From the NCBI GenBank assembly GCA_030427925.1, contig JAUICJ010000010.1, positions 31,596-95,595 on the forward strand: DNA of 64,000 bases, written 5' to 3'. Below, piece after piece: positions 1 to 9,147 of the stretch. Source of the stretch: Bacteroidia bacterium (GTDB lineage: Bacteria > Bacteroidota > Bacteroidia > Flavobacteriales_D > Sanyastnellaceae). The first letter of the stretch is position 1, and every line of letters starts with the position of its first letter. The position numbers and the translations under genes are program-made. The notes beneath the pieces are model-generated. The model saw only the letters and a program-made list of their open reading frames with translations. It did no database searches and had not been told where the DNA came from.

Positions 1-1
1 C

Positions 2-643
2 ATCATCCGGGAGGGGTTGGAGCGCGTGTTCAAACAAGCAAAGGTGCATGTGGGCCATGACCTCGAAGGGGCGGCGTTCAGCACCTATTCCGGTGAGCCA
101 GCGATCACGTGCATCATCGGAACCGGCTCGAATTCCTGCTACTTTGACGGAGAGACCGTGAGCGAAGAAGTGCCCGCACTTGCCTACATCCTCGGGGACG
201 AAGCGAGCGGTTCATGGTTTGGTAAGCGGTTGATTGCGACGCATTTGTACAAGAAATTGGATCCGGTAATCGAGGAGGATTTCGTGAACACGTTCGGTTT
301 CACGAAAGATGATTTGGTGAATCGGGTGTACAAGGAACCCAACGCCAACGTCTTCCTCGCAAGCTTCATGACCTTCCTCGGTCGTCATCAAGACAAAACC
401 CAGGTCATCTCCTGGCTCGAGGAAGGTTTCCAAGCCTTCGTCGACGTGCACATCAAGTGCTTTGAGAACTACCGGGACGTGCAAGTCAATTTCGTCGGTT
501 CGGTGGCCTATCATTTCCAAGACGTGCTCCGTCACGTTTGCGATCGGGAGGACATCCGGGTCGGTTCGATCACCAAGCGCCCCATTGATGGCCTCGCTCA
601 GTACCACCTTGAGCACATCATCCCCGGGGTACAACAAGCCTGA
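2..643 (+). CDS. BadF/BadG-type sugar kinase (N-acetylglucosamine kinase-like), 5' end cut off
   Basis: The reading frame is open from the window edge, so the start lies outside and 213 codons remain. The ASKHA nucleotide-binding fold is recognisable from IIGTGSNSCYFDG and from LGDEASGSWFGKRL, which match the BadF/BadG/BcrA/BcrD ATPase family called N-acetylglucosamine kinase in Bacteroidota. It probably phosphorylates a hexose or amino sugar in the cytoplasm. The stop is 2 bp before the beta-phosphoglucomutase start, and a maltose phosphorylase follows, so a role in phosphorylating the glucose released by phosphorolysis is an attractive inference. The substrate cannot be told from the sequence. 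Confidence 0.85.
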   Translation: MIREGLERVFKQAKVHVGHDLEGAAFSTYSGEPAITCIIGTGSNSCYFDGETVSEEVPALAYILGDEASGSWFGKRLIATHLYKKLDPVIEEDFVNTFGFTKDDLVNRVYKEPNANVFLASFMTFLGRHQDKTQVISWLEEGFQAFVDVHIKCFENYRDVQVNFVGSVAYHFQDVLRHVCDREDIRVGSITKRPIDGLAQYHLEHIIPGVQQA

Positions 644-645
644 CC

Positions 646-1302
646 ATGTCCACGTTGCGTGCATGCTTGTTTGACCTCGACGGGGTCATCGTCGACACCG
701 CGAAGCACCATTTCGTTGCGTGGCGCCGGTTGGCGGAGGAGTTGAGCATTCCGTTTACTGAAGAGGACAACGAAGGGCTCAAAGGATTGTCTCGGGTGGA
801 CAGCTTGGAAGTCATTTTGGCCAAAGGCAACTTGGTGTTGGATGCCCAAACCAAGCTTCAGCTGATGGACAAGAAGAACGCCCATTACCTCGAACTCGTC
901 TCGACGATGAGCCCCGACGAGGTGTTGCCTGGCGTGTCGGCGTTCATCGCCGACGCGCAGGCCAACGGGGTGCACATCGGTCTGGGATCTTCGAGCAAGA
1001 ACGCCCCCCAAATCCTGGAGCTCATCGGCCTGAAACCGGCCTTCGAGGCCATCATCCATGGGAACCAAATCACCCTCTCTAAGCCCGATCCCGAAGTCTT
1101 CCTGTTGGGCGCCCAAGCCTTGGGGCTCGACCCTTCGGAATGCCTCGTGTTCGAAGACGCGGTGGCGGGGGTGGAGGCAGCCCGAGCGGGCGGATTTCCG
1201 GTCATTGGCATCGGAAGTCCTGACGTACTGGGAGCCGCTGATGCGGTCGTTCCCGGCTTCGAAGGCTTGGATTGGCAAGCCATCCCCGGCCTGCTCGCCT
1301 GA
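646..1302 (+). CDS. pgmB: beta-phosphoglucomutase
   Basis: A 218-residue HAD-superfamily protein that converts beta-glucose 1-phosphate to glucose 6-phosphate. Motif I is FDLDGVIVDTA with both aspartates. A helical cap follows, with KGLSRVDSLE matching the beta-PGM cap signature. SKPDPEVFL carries the motif III lysine, and VFEDAVAGVEAARAGG is the Mg-binding motif IV. Its partner, the GH65 phosphorylase that makes beta-glucose 1-phosphate, starts 33 bp downstream, which fixes the role well. The full length is normal for the family. Confidence 0.95.
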   Translation: MSTLRACLFDLDGVIVDTAKHHFVAWRRLAEELSIPFTEEDNEGLKGLSRVDSLEVILAKGNLVLDAQTKLQLMDKKNAHYLELVSTMSPDEVLPGVSAFIADAQANGVHIGLGSSSKNAPQILELIGLKPAFEAIIHGNQITLSKPDPEVFLLGAQALGLDPSECLVFEDAVAGVEAARAGGFPVIGIGSPDVLGAADAVVPGFEGLDWQAIPGLLA

Positions 1303-1335
1303 GCGCGTCGAGTTGAACCCTTGAACTGAAGCAGC

Positions 1336-3633
1336 ATGAAACCTTACCTTGACGTGCATCCGTGGTCGGTGGTGGAATCGGGGTGGAACCCCGAGGACGT
1401 TCGCCGCTCTGAATCCATATTTTCCATTGGAAATGGGCGCTTTGGCCAGCGCGCGAATTTCGAAGAACAGTACTCCGGCGACTCCTTGCGGGGGAGCTAC
1501 GTTGCGGGCGTTTATTATCCAGACAAAACCCGAGTGGGTTGGTGGAAAAACGGCTACCCTGAATACTTCGCAAAGGTCCTGAACGCCACGAATTGGATTG
1601 CGATCGACGTGGAGGTGAACGGCGAGGCGGTGGATTTGGCGCGTGCGACTTCCATTGAGCATTTCCGCCGGGAATTGGACATGAAGGCCGGGCTGCTGAT
1701 GCGGGAGGTCGAATTGACGCTCCCATCGGGTGCTCGCATTCGCATTGAATCGGAGCGGTTTTGCTCCATGGCCCGTCCAGAAGTCGCTGCGATTCGGTAC
1801 CGAGTAACTGCGCTTACGGAGGGGCTCGAGGTGACCTTGAGTCCGGGGCTTGATGGGGACGTGTTCAACGAAGATTCCAACTGGGACGATGCGTTTTGGG
1901 AGGTGGATGCGGTGGAGGCCTCGGCTGCGGATGGAACGGCGTTGGTGGTGAACACCACGTTGAAGACGGCTTACACGGTGGGTACCGCCATGGTGGCGCA
2001 CCATGGCACCGATGGTGAGGCCGGTGAGCATTCGGAATTGCGCCACTTCGGCAACCGCGTTGCCGTTTCGAGGACCGCTCGGTTGGCCACAGGGCAGTGC
2101 GCTTGGGTTGAGAAGTTCATCGGCTTGGAGTCCACACTTCACCACGAGCGCAGTGGAGTGGCCTTGGCGGCGGAAGCGGCTGCGGAAGCGGCTGCTGACG
2201 CGGGGTTTGATGCCTTGAAATCCGAGCACGCCGCGGCATGGGCGGCGATTTGGAGCACGGGCGACATTGAAATTGGCGGAGACGATGCGGCCCAACAGGG
2301 CATTCGATTCAACATCTTTCACCTGAACCAAACCTACCGCGGCGATGACGAACGCCTCAACATCGGCCCCAAAGGCTTCACGGGTGAAAAATATGGCGGT
2401 GCGTCTTACTGGGACACGGAAGCCTATTGCCTCCCGTTCTTCTTGGCAACGCACCCCGTAGAAGTGCCCAAGCAGTTGCTGGCCTACCGCTATGCGCACC
2501 TCGATCGTGCCGTTGAAAACGCCGAAAAACTCGGATTCAAAGGCGGTGCAGCCTTGTATCCCATGGTCACGATGAACGGGGAGGAGTGCCACAACGAATG
2601 GGAAATCACCTTTGAAGAAATTCACAGGAACGGGGCCATGTCGTTTGCCATCGCGAACTATGTGCGGTACACGGGAGACCGCAGCTACCTCGCCGACAAA
2701 GGTTTCCCGGTGCTCCTCGGAGTTGCCCGATTCTGGGCACAACGGGTCAATTGGAGCGAAGCGCGCAACGCGTGGGTCATGCTCGGTGTGACCGGTCCCA
2801 ACGAATACGAGAACAACGTCAACAACAACTGGTACACGAATTACCTCGCTGCCTGGTGCTTGCGCTACACCGCTGATGTCGCCGAGGAGTTGCAAGCCGA
2901 ACAGCCTGAGGTGTGGGCTTCGTTCACTCGGCAGTATGGCATCGATGCTGAGCACGAGTTGAAGGATTGGCGTGCAAAGGCGGAGGGCATGCACTTGCCG
3001 AAGTTGGAGGGCACGCGGGTTTGGCTGCAGCAGGATGGTTTCATGGACAAGGAACAGCGGCTGGTCGATGAATTGGACCCGGCAGAGCGCCCCATCAACC
3101 AGCATTGGTCGTGGGATCGCATCTTGCGTTCGGTTTACATCAAGCAAGCGGACGTGTTGCAGGGCTTGTACTTTTTCGAGGACGATTTCGATGCGGCCAC
3201 GCACGCGGAGAACTTCGATTTCTACGAGCCCAGAACGGTTCACGAGTCGAGCTTGTCTCCTTGCGTGCATGTGGTTTTGGCATCCAAACTCGGTCGACCC
3301 GAAAAGGCGTACGAATTGTATTTGCGCACCGCCCGTTTGGATTTGGACGACTACAACGCGGAAGCCTACCAGGGATTGCACATCACGTCGATGGCGGGAA
3401 CGTGGCTTTCGGTGGTGGAGGGCTTCGGGGGATTCCGGGTCCGAGAAGGGGTCCCGCAGTTCACTGGCCAATTGCCAGCAGGGTGGAGCCATTTCCGGTT
3501 CACCGTCCGGTTCCGCGATCGCTTGTTGGGCGTAACGGTAACGGGCAAGGGGACGGACGTGACCTTGCTCGAAGGCGCGACCTTGAACGTGAAAGTGGAC
3601 GGCGAGGTGAAGTCGCTTCACCCCGCCGCCTGA
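1336..3633 (+). CDS. mapA: Glycoside hydrolase family 65, maltose phosphorylase-like
   Basis: A 765-residue cytoplasmic inverting phosphorylase with no signal peptide. Maltose plus phosphate gives glucose and beta-glucose 1-phosphate. The N-terminal beta-sandwich covers about residues 1-260 and the (alpha/alpha)6 barrel follows. Conserved catalytic-core sequence is seen in ECHNEWEITFEEIHRNG (about 417-433). The likely general acid is Glu490 in TGPNEYENN. The length matches maltose phosphorylases. Kojibiose or trehalose phosphorylase activity is possible, but the ECHNEWEITFEEIHR block is typical of maltose enzymes. It is the last gene of the operon and converges on the next gene with only 2 bp between. 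Confidence 0.93.
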   Translation: MKPYLDVHPWSVVESGWNPEDVRRSESIFSIGNGRFGQRANFEEQYSGDSLRGSYVAGVYYPDKTRVGWWKNGYPEYFAKVLNATNWIAIDVEVNGEAVDLARATSIEHFRRELDMKAGLLMREVELTLPSGARIRIESERFCSMARPEVAAIRYRVTALTEGLEVTLSPGLDGDVFNEDSNWDDAFWEVDAVEASAADGTALVVNTTLKTAYTVGTAMVAHHGTDGEAGEHSELRHFGNRVAVSRTARLATGQCAWVEKFIGLESTLHHERSGVALAAEAAAEAAADAGFDALKSEHAAAWAAIWSTGDIEIGGDDAAQQGIRFNIFHLNQTYRGDDERLNIGPKGFTGEKYGGASYWDTEAYCLPFFLATHPVEVPKQLLAYRYAHLDRAVENAEKLGFKGGAALYPMVTMNGEECHNEWEITFEEIHRNGAMSFAIANYVRYTGDRSYLADKGFPVLLGVARFWAQRVNWSEARNAWVMLGVTGPNEYENNVNNNWYTNYLAAWCLRYTADVAEELQAEQPEVWASFTRQYGIDAEHELKDWRAKAEGMHLPKLEGTRVWLQQDGFMDKEQRLVDELDPAERPINQHWSWDRILRSVYIKQADVLQGLYFFEDDFDAATHAENFDFYEPRTVHESSLSPCVHVVLASKLGRPEKAYELYLRTARLDLDDYNAEAYQGLHITSMAGTWLSVVEGFGGFRVREGVPQFTGQLPAGWSHFRFTVRFRDRLLGVTVTGKGTDVTLLEGATLNVKVDGEVKSLHPAA

Positions 3634-3635
3634 AT

Positions 3636-4352
3636 TCACTCCGGGTCGCTCAGTCCCCACATGCTGTTCGGTGCCCCCGGGGTGCCACCTTCGATGAAAG
3701 AAGCGGCCCAACTGGCGGGATTGTCGTTGTCCAGCCCGACGTCCATCCATTCGAGGCTGGGACCGCCCCCATCGGGTGCCGTCATCCAACCGTCGTTGTC
3801 TTCATAGGTGACCGCATCGCTGAGCGAACCGTCTCCCCGCCGGATTTCTATGGTCTCCCCCGTGTTGTTCAGGCTTTCTCCTGAATTCCATCCCAAACAC
3901 GGCGATTCAATGGGCACGTGGACACAGAGCGAATCGGGGTTGCGCGCCAGAACCAAAAACCCATTCGGTGCGAGGGTCGCATCGGCGGGCAACGTGACGG
4001 TGACGGCACCTTCCGCCGTCCAGCCCCAAAGCTGTGCGTTGGTGGAGGAGGGGTTGTGAAGCTCGATGAATTCGAAGTCGGTATCGGAGCCCTGGCTCGT
4101 CGCGGGGTTGTAATGGATTTCCGAGATGTACACTGTGGCCGCTGGTTCCGTTGGGGCTGTGGAGTCCACGGGGCACGAGGAGCCGTACCAAGTGAGGATG
4201 CCGAACAAGTCTTCTAAGCCGATCTGGCCGTTGCCATCGAGGTCTCCGGCGCAGGTGGTACACGGGGGCGCGATTTGGCCCAACAACGATTCGATGCCGA
4301 GACCCGACACCGCAAGCACCGCGAAAGCGATGCGCAAACTCAACTGTCTCAT
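3636..4352 (-). CDS. Secreted lamin-tail-domain protein with a dockerin-like Ca loop
   Basis: 238 residues with a signal peptide ending near SLLGQ. A short segment DLDGNGQIGLEDLFGIL resembles one dockerin/EF-hand type calcium loop. A lamin tail domain fills most of the rest, from VYISEIHYNP through FEFIELHNPS and NGFLVLARNPDS to an aspartate-rich end. No T9SS C-terminal signal is seen, so it is probably periplasmic or released by another route. The function is unknown. Lamin-tail domains in Bacteroidota often occur in extracellular nucleases or adhesins, but no catalytic domain is present here. Confidence 0.75.
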   Translation of the reverse strand: MRQLSLRIAFAVLAVSGLGIESLLGQIAPPCTTCAGDLDGNGQIGLEDLFGILTWYGSSCPVDSTAPTEPAATVYISEIHYNPATSQGSDTDFEFIELHNPSSTNAQLWGWTAEGAVTVTLPADATLAPNGFLVLARNPDSLCVHVPIESPCLGWNSGESLNNTGETIEIRRGDGSLSDAVTYEDNDGWMTAPDGGGPSLEWMDVGLDNDNPASWAASFIEGGTPGAPNSMWGLSDPE

Positions 4353-4448
4353 GACTGGGGTTTAAAGGATTTCAGGACGAATTAACGCCCCGGATTCCCA
4401 CCCCACCGCGCGCAATTCACGCGCGTCCGCGGATACTTTACGCCCGCG

Positions 4449-5225
4449 TCATTCCCACTCGATGACCACGGGGCAGTGGTCGCTGCCCGTCACATCGGTG
4501 CGGATGTCCGTCGCCCGAACTCGGTCCATCCAGCGTTCACTCACCAACGTGTAATCCAATCGCCACCCCACATTCTTCTCCCGCGCCCCCCCGCGGTAGC
4601 TCCACCAACTGTAGCGCACTTCGTCCGGGTGCTGCACGCGCCAGGCATCCCGAAGGTGCGCGTCGGCAAGCAGCCGGCTCATGCCGTCGATTTCATCCTG
4701 GGTGTAGCCCGGCGTTTTGTTGTAATTCGCGTCCGGGCGAGCCAAATCAATGGGCGCATGCGCCACGTTCAAGTCCCCGCAAACGATGACGGGTTTCACA
4801 GCGTCCAAGGCCTGGATGTACTGAGTAAACGCTACGTCCCATTCTTTCCGGAATGGCAGCCGCTTCAACCCGCTCGAACTGTTGGGCGTGTAGACCGTCA
4901 CGACGTAAACGTCCTCCAATTCGGCACAAATCACGCGCCCTTCGTTGTCCAATGCAGGAACGCCGATTCCCCGCTGCACGCTCAGCGGTTCGGATTTGCA
5001 CAACACGGCCGTGCCTGAGTACCCCTTTTTTTCTGCCGAAGCCGCCACTTGATGATAGCCCGTCAGGGAGGAGATGCCGGCCAGGGCTTCTGCTACTTGG
5101 TCGTCCTGGGCCTTTGTTTCTTGGAGGCAGAGGATGTCGGGCGCGAGCTCTGCAATGCGCACGTCGAAATCTTTTTGGACGATGGCGCGCACGCCGTTGA
5201 CGTTCCAGCTGACGAGTCGTTTCAT
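4449..5225 (-). CDS. xth: Exodeoxyribonuclease III
   Basis: A 258-residue AP endonuclease and 3'-5' exonuclease for base excision repair. Endonuclease/exonuclease/phosphatase family motifs are present: SWNVNGVRA at the N-terminus, LCLQETKAQ with the metal-binding Glu, VCGDLNVAH, and GSDHCPVVIEW with the catalytic His at the C-terminus. The start at 5225 is chosen because MKRLVSWNVNG begins the domain and its ATG overlaps the stop of the upstream transferase (ATGA). Fourteen further codons are open upstream but lie inside that gene. Confidence 0.95.
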   Translation of the reverse strand: MKRLVSWNVNGVRAIVQKDFDVRIAELAPDILCLQETKAQDDQVAEALAGISSLTGYHQVAASAEKKGYSGTAVLCKSEPLSVQRGIGVPALDNEGRVICAELEDVYVVTVYTPNSSSGLKRLPFRKEWDVAFTQYIQALDAVKPVIVCGDLNVAHAPIDLARPDANYNKTPGYTQDEIDGMSRLLADAHLRDAWRVQHPDEVRYSWWSYRGGAREKNVGWRLDYTLVSERWMDRVRATDIRTDVTGSDHCPVVIEWE

Positions 5226-6304
5226 GCGGTAGGATGAGGGGAGTAGAGGGCGCGGGTTTGGCCCCAATGCAAAATGAAATCAATGGCTTCTTCCACGGAT
5301 TCTGGCCGCTCGCTTAGGGCCGAGAACTCCATGAGGTGAGTCAAATAGGCAGTCGGGTCATCGTACTCTTCGGCGTGATCCCGGTTGAGAAACTGGTGTT
5401 CGTTGGGGCAAGGGTGCATGTGGCCGAGGACCAATTCCAACTTCACCGGATCAAAGCCCATCACCAGCATGCCATCGGCATCGATGCCCAATTCGATGAC
5501 CAAGGGCAACGGCAGAAATGCATGGGACCAGATTCCCAAGTACGCCATGCTGAAGAAGGGATAAAACCGCTTCGCATACGGGATTCCGGCTCCCTCAAGC
5601 GCTGCCACGGTCCGTTCCGTTCGCTCGGTCAGGGCCAACGCCGGGCTCGAATCCGCTCGGTAATTCGCGTACGCGCCCCATCGCCTGCTTGGCGTATAGT
5701 ATTGCATCGCACCGATTTCCGTTTTGTAATCGAAAAGCGAGGGGCGATCGAGGACGTAGCCAGGATAATACCACTTGTACCCTTGTTTTTGGCCAAATTC
5801 AATCTCCTTCAGCATCGTGTACCGCCCCAAGCTGTAAGCCGCATACCCTTCATCGTACAACGCGAGCAACGAGGCCATCGACTGCTCGCCCAAGTCGAAA
5901 AAACTCACCCCAATCAATTTCGGTCCATCGTAGACGCCGACCTCCATCGTGTTGAACACCGTCCGGTTGAACCCTGCGTGCAGGTACTCGCCCAACGTGT
6001 TGTGCACGAATCCTTTGAATCGCTTTTTATGTTGTTGATAAAGCGCCTCCCTTCGGTAGTCCAACTGAGCTGCTTGGACGATGACATGGAAGTCGGATTC
6101 CACCTTCTTCCGGCACTTGCGCTGGCTCTTCCGCAGCTGAAAGTCGGACAGCTTCAATCGGATGTTCACCACGGACCACAAGGCGCGATCCATGATGAGC
6201 AGGTCCATTTTATACAACATCACCGAACCACGAAACCAGCCTGCCGCCAAATACTGGTCGTAACGAGCGCCTGAAAGTTTCCGGGGTAGGTGTGTTTGGA
6301 TCAA
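5222..6304 (-). CDS. Ate1/Bpt-like aminoacyl-tRNA-protein transferase
   Basis: 360 residues. The core resembles arginyl/leucyl-tRNA-protein transferases: RYDQYLAAGWFRGS, then RLKLSDFQLRKSQRKCRKK, GVYDGPKLIGVSFFDLGEQ, and the GNAT-like tail YYPGYVLDRPSLFDYK. Such enzymes add an amino acid to protein N-termini to create N-degrons, and the ClpS adaptor that reads N-degrons is encoded about 3 kb away. The Cys-rich motif usual near the N-terminus is absent. The apparent start is TTG at 6304, 11 bp after the SPFH stop. The first in-frame ATG would remove the conserved RYDQYL segment. Which amino acid is transferred cannot be told. Confidence 0.8.
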   Translation of the reverse strand: MIQTHLPRKLSGARYDQYLAAGWFRGSVMLYKMDLLIMDRALWSVVNIRLKLSDFQLRKSQRKCRKKVESDFHVIVQAAQLDYRREALYQQHKKRFKGFVHNTLGEYLHAGFNRTVFNTMEVGVYDGPKLIGVSFFDLGEQSMASLLALYDEGYAAYSLGRYTMLKEIEFGQKQGYKWYYPGYVLDRPSLFDYKTEIGAMQYYTPSRRWGAYANYRADSSPALALTERTERTVAALEGAGIPYAKRFYPFFSMAYLGIWSHAFLPLPLVIELGIDADGMLVMGFDPVKLELVLGHMHPCPNEHQFLNRDHAEEYDDPTAYLTHLMEFSALSERPESVEEAIDFILHWGQTRALYSPHPTA

Positions 6305-6315
6305 ACCGAAAGGGC

Positions 6316-7305
6316 TTATTTGCTGGAATCCAACAACTCCTTCAATCCCCCAACGCTGCTCATCAAGCCGGAAGCTTCGTACGGCATGAAGACCGTTTTC
6401 GAGCCCGCTCCACCATCGCGCAGGATTTGCTCAAGCGTTTCGATGTAGCGCACGGCAATGAGGTATTGGGTCGGATCGGCTTTCGTCTGCGAAACGGCAT
6501 CCGCAATGCGGCGAATGGCCTCGGCTTCTGCTTCTGCGATGGCCAAACGCGCTTCGGCGTCCCCCTGCGCGCGCAGCACCCGAGATTGGCGGTTTCCTTC
6601 CGCTTCGTTGATTTCCGCGTCGCGTTGCCCTTCCGCTTTCAGGATGGCGGCACGCTTGGCGCCCTCGGCCTCAATGATCTGAGCCCGACGGGTGCGCTCG
6701 GCACGCATTTGCTTCTCCATCGCCTCCTTGATGTCCGTCGGCGGGTTGATGTCCTGCAATTCGACGCGGTTCACCTTCACGCCCCACTTGTTCGTGGCTT
6801 CGTCGAGGATGGTCCGCAACTTCATGTTGATGGTGTCCCGCGAAGTGAGGCATTCGTCGAGTTCCAATTCGCCGATCACGTTCCGCAACGTGGTTTGCGT
6901 CAGCTTTTCAATGGCGTTGGGAAGGTTGTTGATTTCGTAGAGGGCCTTGATCGGGTCCACGATTTGAAAGTAAATCAACGCGTTGATTTCGGTCACCACA
7001 TTGTCTTTCGTGATGACACCTTGCTTGGGAAAATCAAAGACGGTTTCCCGCATGTCCACCCGCTCCTTGTTGGTGTACTGGATGACCTGACGACCGGCAT
7101 GCTCCCGCAATTGACGCCAAGCAATGGCCCGCGGTCGGTCCACGATGGGAATGATGATGTTGATGCCTGCGCTGAGGGTTTTGTGGTACTTGCCCAGGCG
7201 TTCAATCACCATGGTTTCGCTCTGTTGTACGATGCGGACGCCCTTCACCACAATGCCGATGGCGATGAACAGAAGAAGGAGGGAGAGGATGGTGCCAGCG
7301 CTCAT
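6316..7305 (-). CDS. SPFH/band 7 membrane protein (paraslipin/QmcA-like)
   Basis: 329 residues. One N-terminal membrane segment (about residues 5-22) is followed by a band 7 domain starting at IVQQSETMVIERLGKYHKTL, then a long Glu/Ala/Arg-rich coiled coil (about 190-260) with EAEGAKRAAILKAEGQRDAE. This is the stomatin/paraslipin pattern of oligomeric scaffolds in membrane microdomains. The NfeD partner is directly upstream and overlaps by 4 bp, which is the standard pairing of this family. Confidence 0.93.
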   Translation of the reverse strand: MSAGTILSLLLLFIAIGIVVKGVRIVQQSETMVIERLGKYHKTLSAGINIIIPIVDRPRAIAWRQLREHAGRQVIQYTNKERVDMRETVFDFPKQGVITKDNVVTEINALIYFQIVDPIKALYEINNLPNAIEKLTQTTLRNVIGELELDECLTSRDTINMKLRTILDEATNKWGVKVNRVELQDINPPTDIKEAMEKQMRAERTRRAQIIEAEGAKRAAILKAEGQRDAEINEAEGNRQSRVLRAQGDAEARLAIAEAEAEAIRRIADAVSQTKADPTQYLIAVRYIETLEQILRDGGAGSKTVFMPYEASGLMSSVGGLKELLDSSK

Positions 7306-7763
7306 GAGGCTAAAGGTTTGGGGTTAACAATCAAGGTGTTGCTGTTGGTTCTTCGGATGTGGACCCGATCGCCCACTTGGGGGTAGGGCAGGGAAGCGGA
7401 TTCGATCTGGGCCAACCAATCGTCCCCATCCACCTTGCAACGCCCCATGGCGGATTGTGCGTCAAACGCCACCGTCACGACGGCCTCTCGGCCCACCAAA
7501 GCATCCACCCCCGTGGTGACTTCCGAACCGCGAAACCATTTGTTCAGCGCCAGGGGACGGAGGAACAAGAAGGCCAAAACACTGGCCACGGATGCGGCAA
7601 TCAATTGAATTTCAATGCCGGCTCCCAACCAAGCAGCCACAAGCCCTCCCAGCGCTCCCGTTCCCAAACACCCCAAAATCATTCCCGGGACGAACACCTC
7701 GGCCAGCCAAAGCAGCAAGGCGAACAAGGCCCAGATTTCAACGTGGTTCCAGTTTTCAAACAT
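7302..7763 (-). CDS. NfeD family membrane protein
   Basis: 153 residues. Two or three closely spaced hydrophobic helices (about residues 10-75) are followed by a small OB-fold domain beginning at TGVDALVGREAVVTV, the short NfeD form without a protease domain. NfeD proteins act with SPFH proteins, probably in membrane stress handling. The gene leads the operon NfeD-SPFH-transferase-exonuclease III. TAACTTGA lies 4 nt before the ATG and is a weak form of the promoter core seen elsewhere in the window. Confidence 0.9.
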   Translation of the reverse strand: MFENWNHVEIWALFALLLWLAEVFVPGMILGCLGTGALGGLVAAWLGAGIEIQLIAASVASVLAFLFLRPLALNKWFRGSEVTTGVDALVGREAVVTVAFDAQSAMGRCKVDGDDWLAQIESASLPYPQVGDRVHIRRTNSNTLIVNPKPLAS

Positions 7764-7809
7764 GTTTTCAAGTTAATCCAATTGAAAGGAACATCCCCAA
7801 TGGAATTGT

Positions 7810-8454
7810 TCACAAAGTATCGACAGGCAGCCCCTCAAGGAAGGCCTCGATTTGGGGCAGCAGTTCGTCGCGCATTCCGTTGTGCAAGGTCCAATCCGCG
7901 CGCCCTCGGCGCTGGAGGTCAGTCCATTGTTGGTTCATCCGATGGCGAACGGCTTCTCGCGCAACGCCATCTCGGCGCACCACCCGCTCGATGCGTTCGG
8001 ACTCGGGCGCTTCCACATTCAGCGTCACGGTGCAATCTCGGTCGGTGCCCGATTCGAATAAAATCGCAGCCTCCCGAACCACCCAAGTCGGCGGTGCCTC
8101 CCGTTGGGTTTGGGCCAAGCGCCACGTGGCGAAGGCCGCTGCGACCAGGGGATGAATCCGCTTCGAAAGGGCTGCGAGGGCGGCGGGGTTTTGGAAGACG
8201 ATGTGGCCCAACGCCCCCCGGTCCACGTCCACATCGTGGCCCGCGTCATCCCGGATTAACAAGTCGGCACCCCAAGTGTCCGCCACCCAGCGGCGGAGGT
8301 CCGGGTGATTGCGGTAAACCGCCCGACCGGCGTCGTCCGCGCTCCATCCGGGGACACCGAATGCTGCCAGCACCCGGCGGACCGTGGACTTGCCCGAACC
8401 GATGCCGCCAGTCAACCCGATGATTCGGGGATGCGTTGTGGGAAACTCGCCCAT
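7810..8454 (-). CDS. coaE: Dephospho-CoA kinase
   Basis: 214 residues, the last step of coenzyme A synthesis (phosphorylation of the ribose 3'-OH). The P-loop is GLTGGIGSGKST near residue 15, followed by WSADDAGRAVY with the substrate-binding Asp and by FQNPAALAALSKRIHPLV. The start at 8454 gives MGEFPTTHPRIIGLTGG. A longer open frame upstream would run into the divergent rpe region. GACCTTCG lies 4 nt before the ATG, a one-mismatch promoter core. Confidence 0.95.
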   Translation of the reverse strand: MGEFPTTHPRIIGLTGGIGSGKSTVRRVLAAFGVPGWSADDAGRAVYRNHPDLRRWVADTWGADLLIRDDAGHDVDVDRGALGHIVFQNPAALAALSKRIHPLVAAAFATWRLAQTQREAPPTWVVREAAILFESGTDRDCTVTLNVEAPESERIERVVRRDGVAREAVRHRMNQQWTDLQRRGRADWTLHNGMRDELLPQIEAFLEGLPVDTL

Positions 8455-8497
8455 GGTGCGAAGGTCGTAAAAATCGGATTCGGCTTTCCTTTGCACC

Positions 8498-9145
8498 ATG
8501 AAACACCTCCTTGCCCCTTCGCTGTTGGCTGCCGACTTCGCCAACCTCCAGCGGGACATCGAACTGGTCAATGCCTCGGACGCGGATTGGTTTCACCTGG
8601 ATGTCATGGATGGGGTATTCGTGCCCAACATCAGCTTCGGCATGCCCGTGATTGAGGCCATTGCCCGGCACGCAAAGAAGCCCCTTGACGTGCACCTGAT
8701 GATCGTCGATCCGGATCGCTACATTCAGGTTTTCGCTGACCTCGGTTCCAACGTGCTCACCGTGCATGCCGAGGCGTGCACCCACTTGCACCGGACCTTG
8801 CAAGCCATTCGCGCCGCTGGGATGAAGGCGGGCGTGGCCTTGAATCCGCACACGCCCGTTTCCGTGCTATCGGAGGTGTTGCCGGAACTGGATTTGGTGT
8901 GCTTGATGTCCGTGAATCCCGGATTTGGAGGCCAAAAATTCATCGAACGCACCTACGAGAAAACCCGACAAATGCGCGCGTTGCTGAACGAGGCAGGCTG
9001 CACTGCACACATTGAAATCGACGGGGGAGTGAACGCTGAAAACGCAGCTGCCCTCTATGCCGCAGGTGCGGATGTGCTCGTCGCGGGTTCTTCCACATTC
9101 CGCGCAGCAGATCCGCACGCCGCCATCCGGGCCATGAAGGGCTGA
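8498..9145 (+). CDS. rpe: Ribulose-phosphate 3-epimerase
   Basis: 215 residues, a TIM-barrel enzyme of the pentose phosphate pathway that interconverts ribulose 5-phosphate and xylulose 5-phosphate. Signatures are LAPSLLAADFANL, FHLDVMDGVFVPNISFG with metal-ligand His and Asp, LDVHLMI, SVNPGFGGQKF, and EIDGGVN with the catalytic Asp. It is divergent from coaE with 43 bp between the starts. TTCCTTTG lies 4 nt before the ATG. Confidence 0.97.
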   Translation: MKHLLAPSLLAADFANLQRDIELVNASDADWFHLDVMDGVFVPNISFGMPVIEAIARHAKKPLDVHLMIVDPDRYIQVFADLGSNVLTVHAEACTHLHRTLQAIRAAGMKAGVALNPHTPVSVLSEVLPELDLVCLMSVNPGFGGQKFIERTYEKTRQMRALLNEAGCTAHIEIDGGVNAENAAALYAAGADVLVAGSSTFRAADPHAAIRAMKG

Positions 9146-9147
9146 TT

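Noticed and set aside
598..3789. A 1063-codon open frame on the minus strand opposite pgmB and the GH65 gene
   Set aside because: It lies antisense to two well-identified enzymes, is rich in Arg/His/Gln and has no recognisable domain. High GC keeps antisense frames open.
3636..4352. Lamin-tail protein as T9SS cargo
   Set aside because: There is no type A or B sorting domain at its C-terminus, which ends in an Asp/Gly/Pro-rich stretch.
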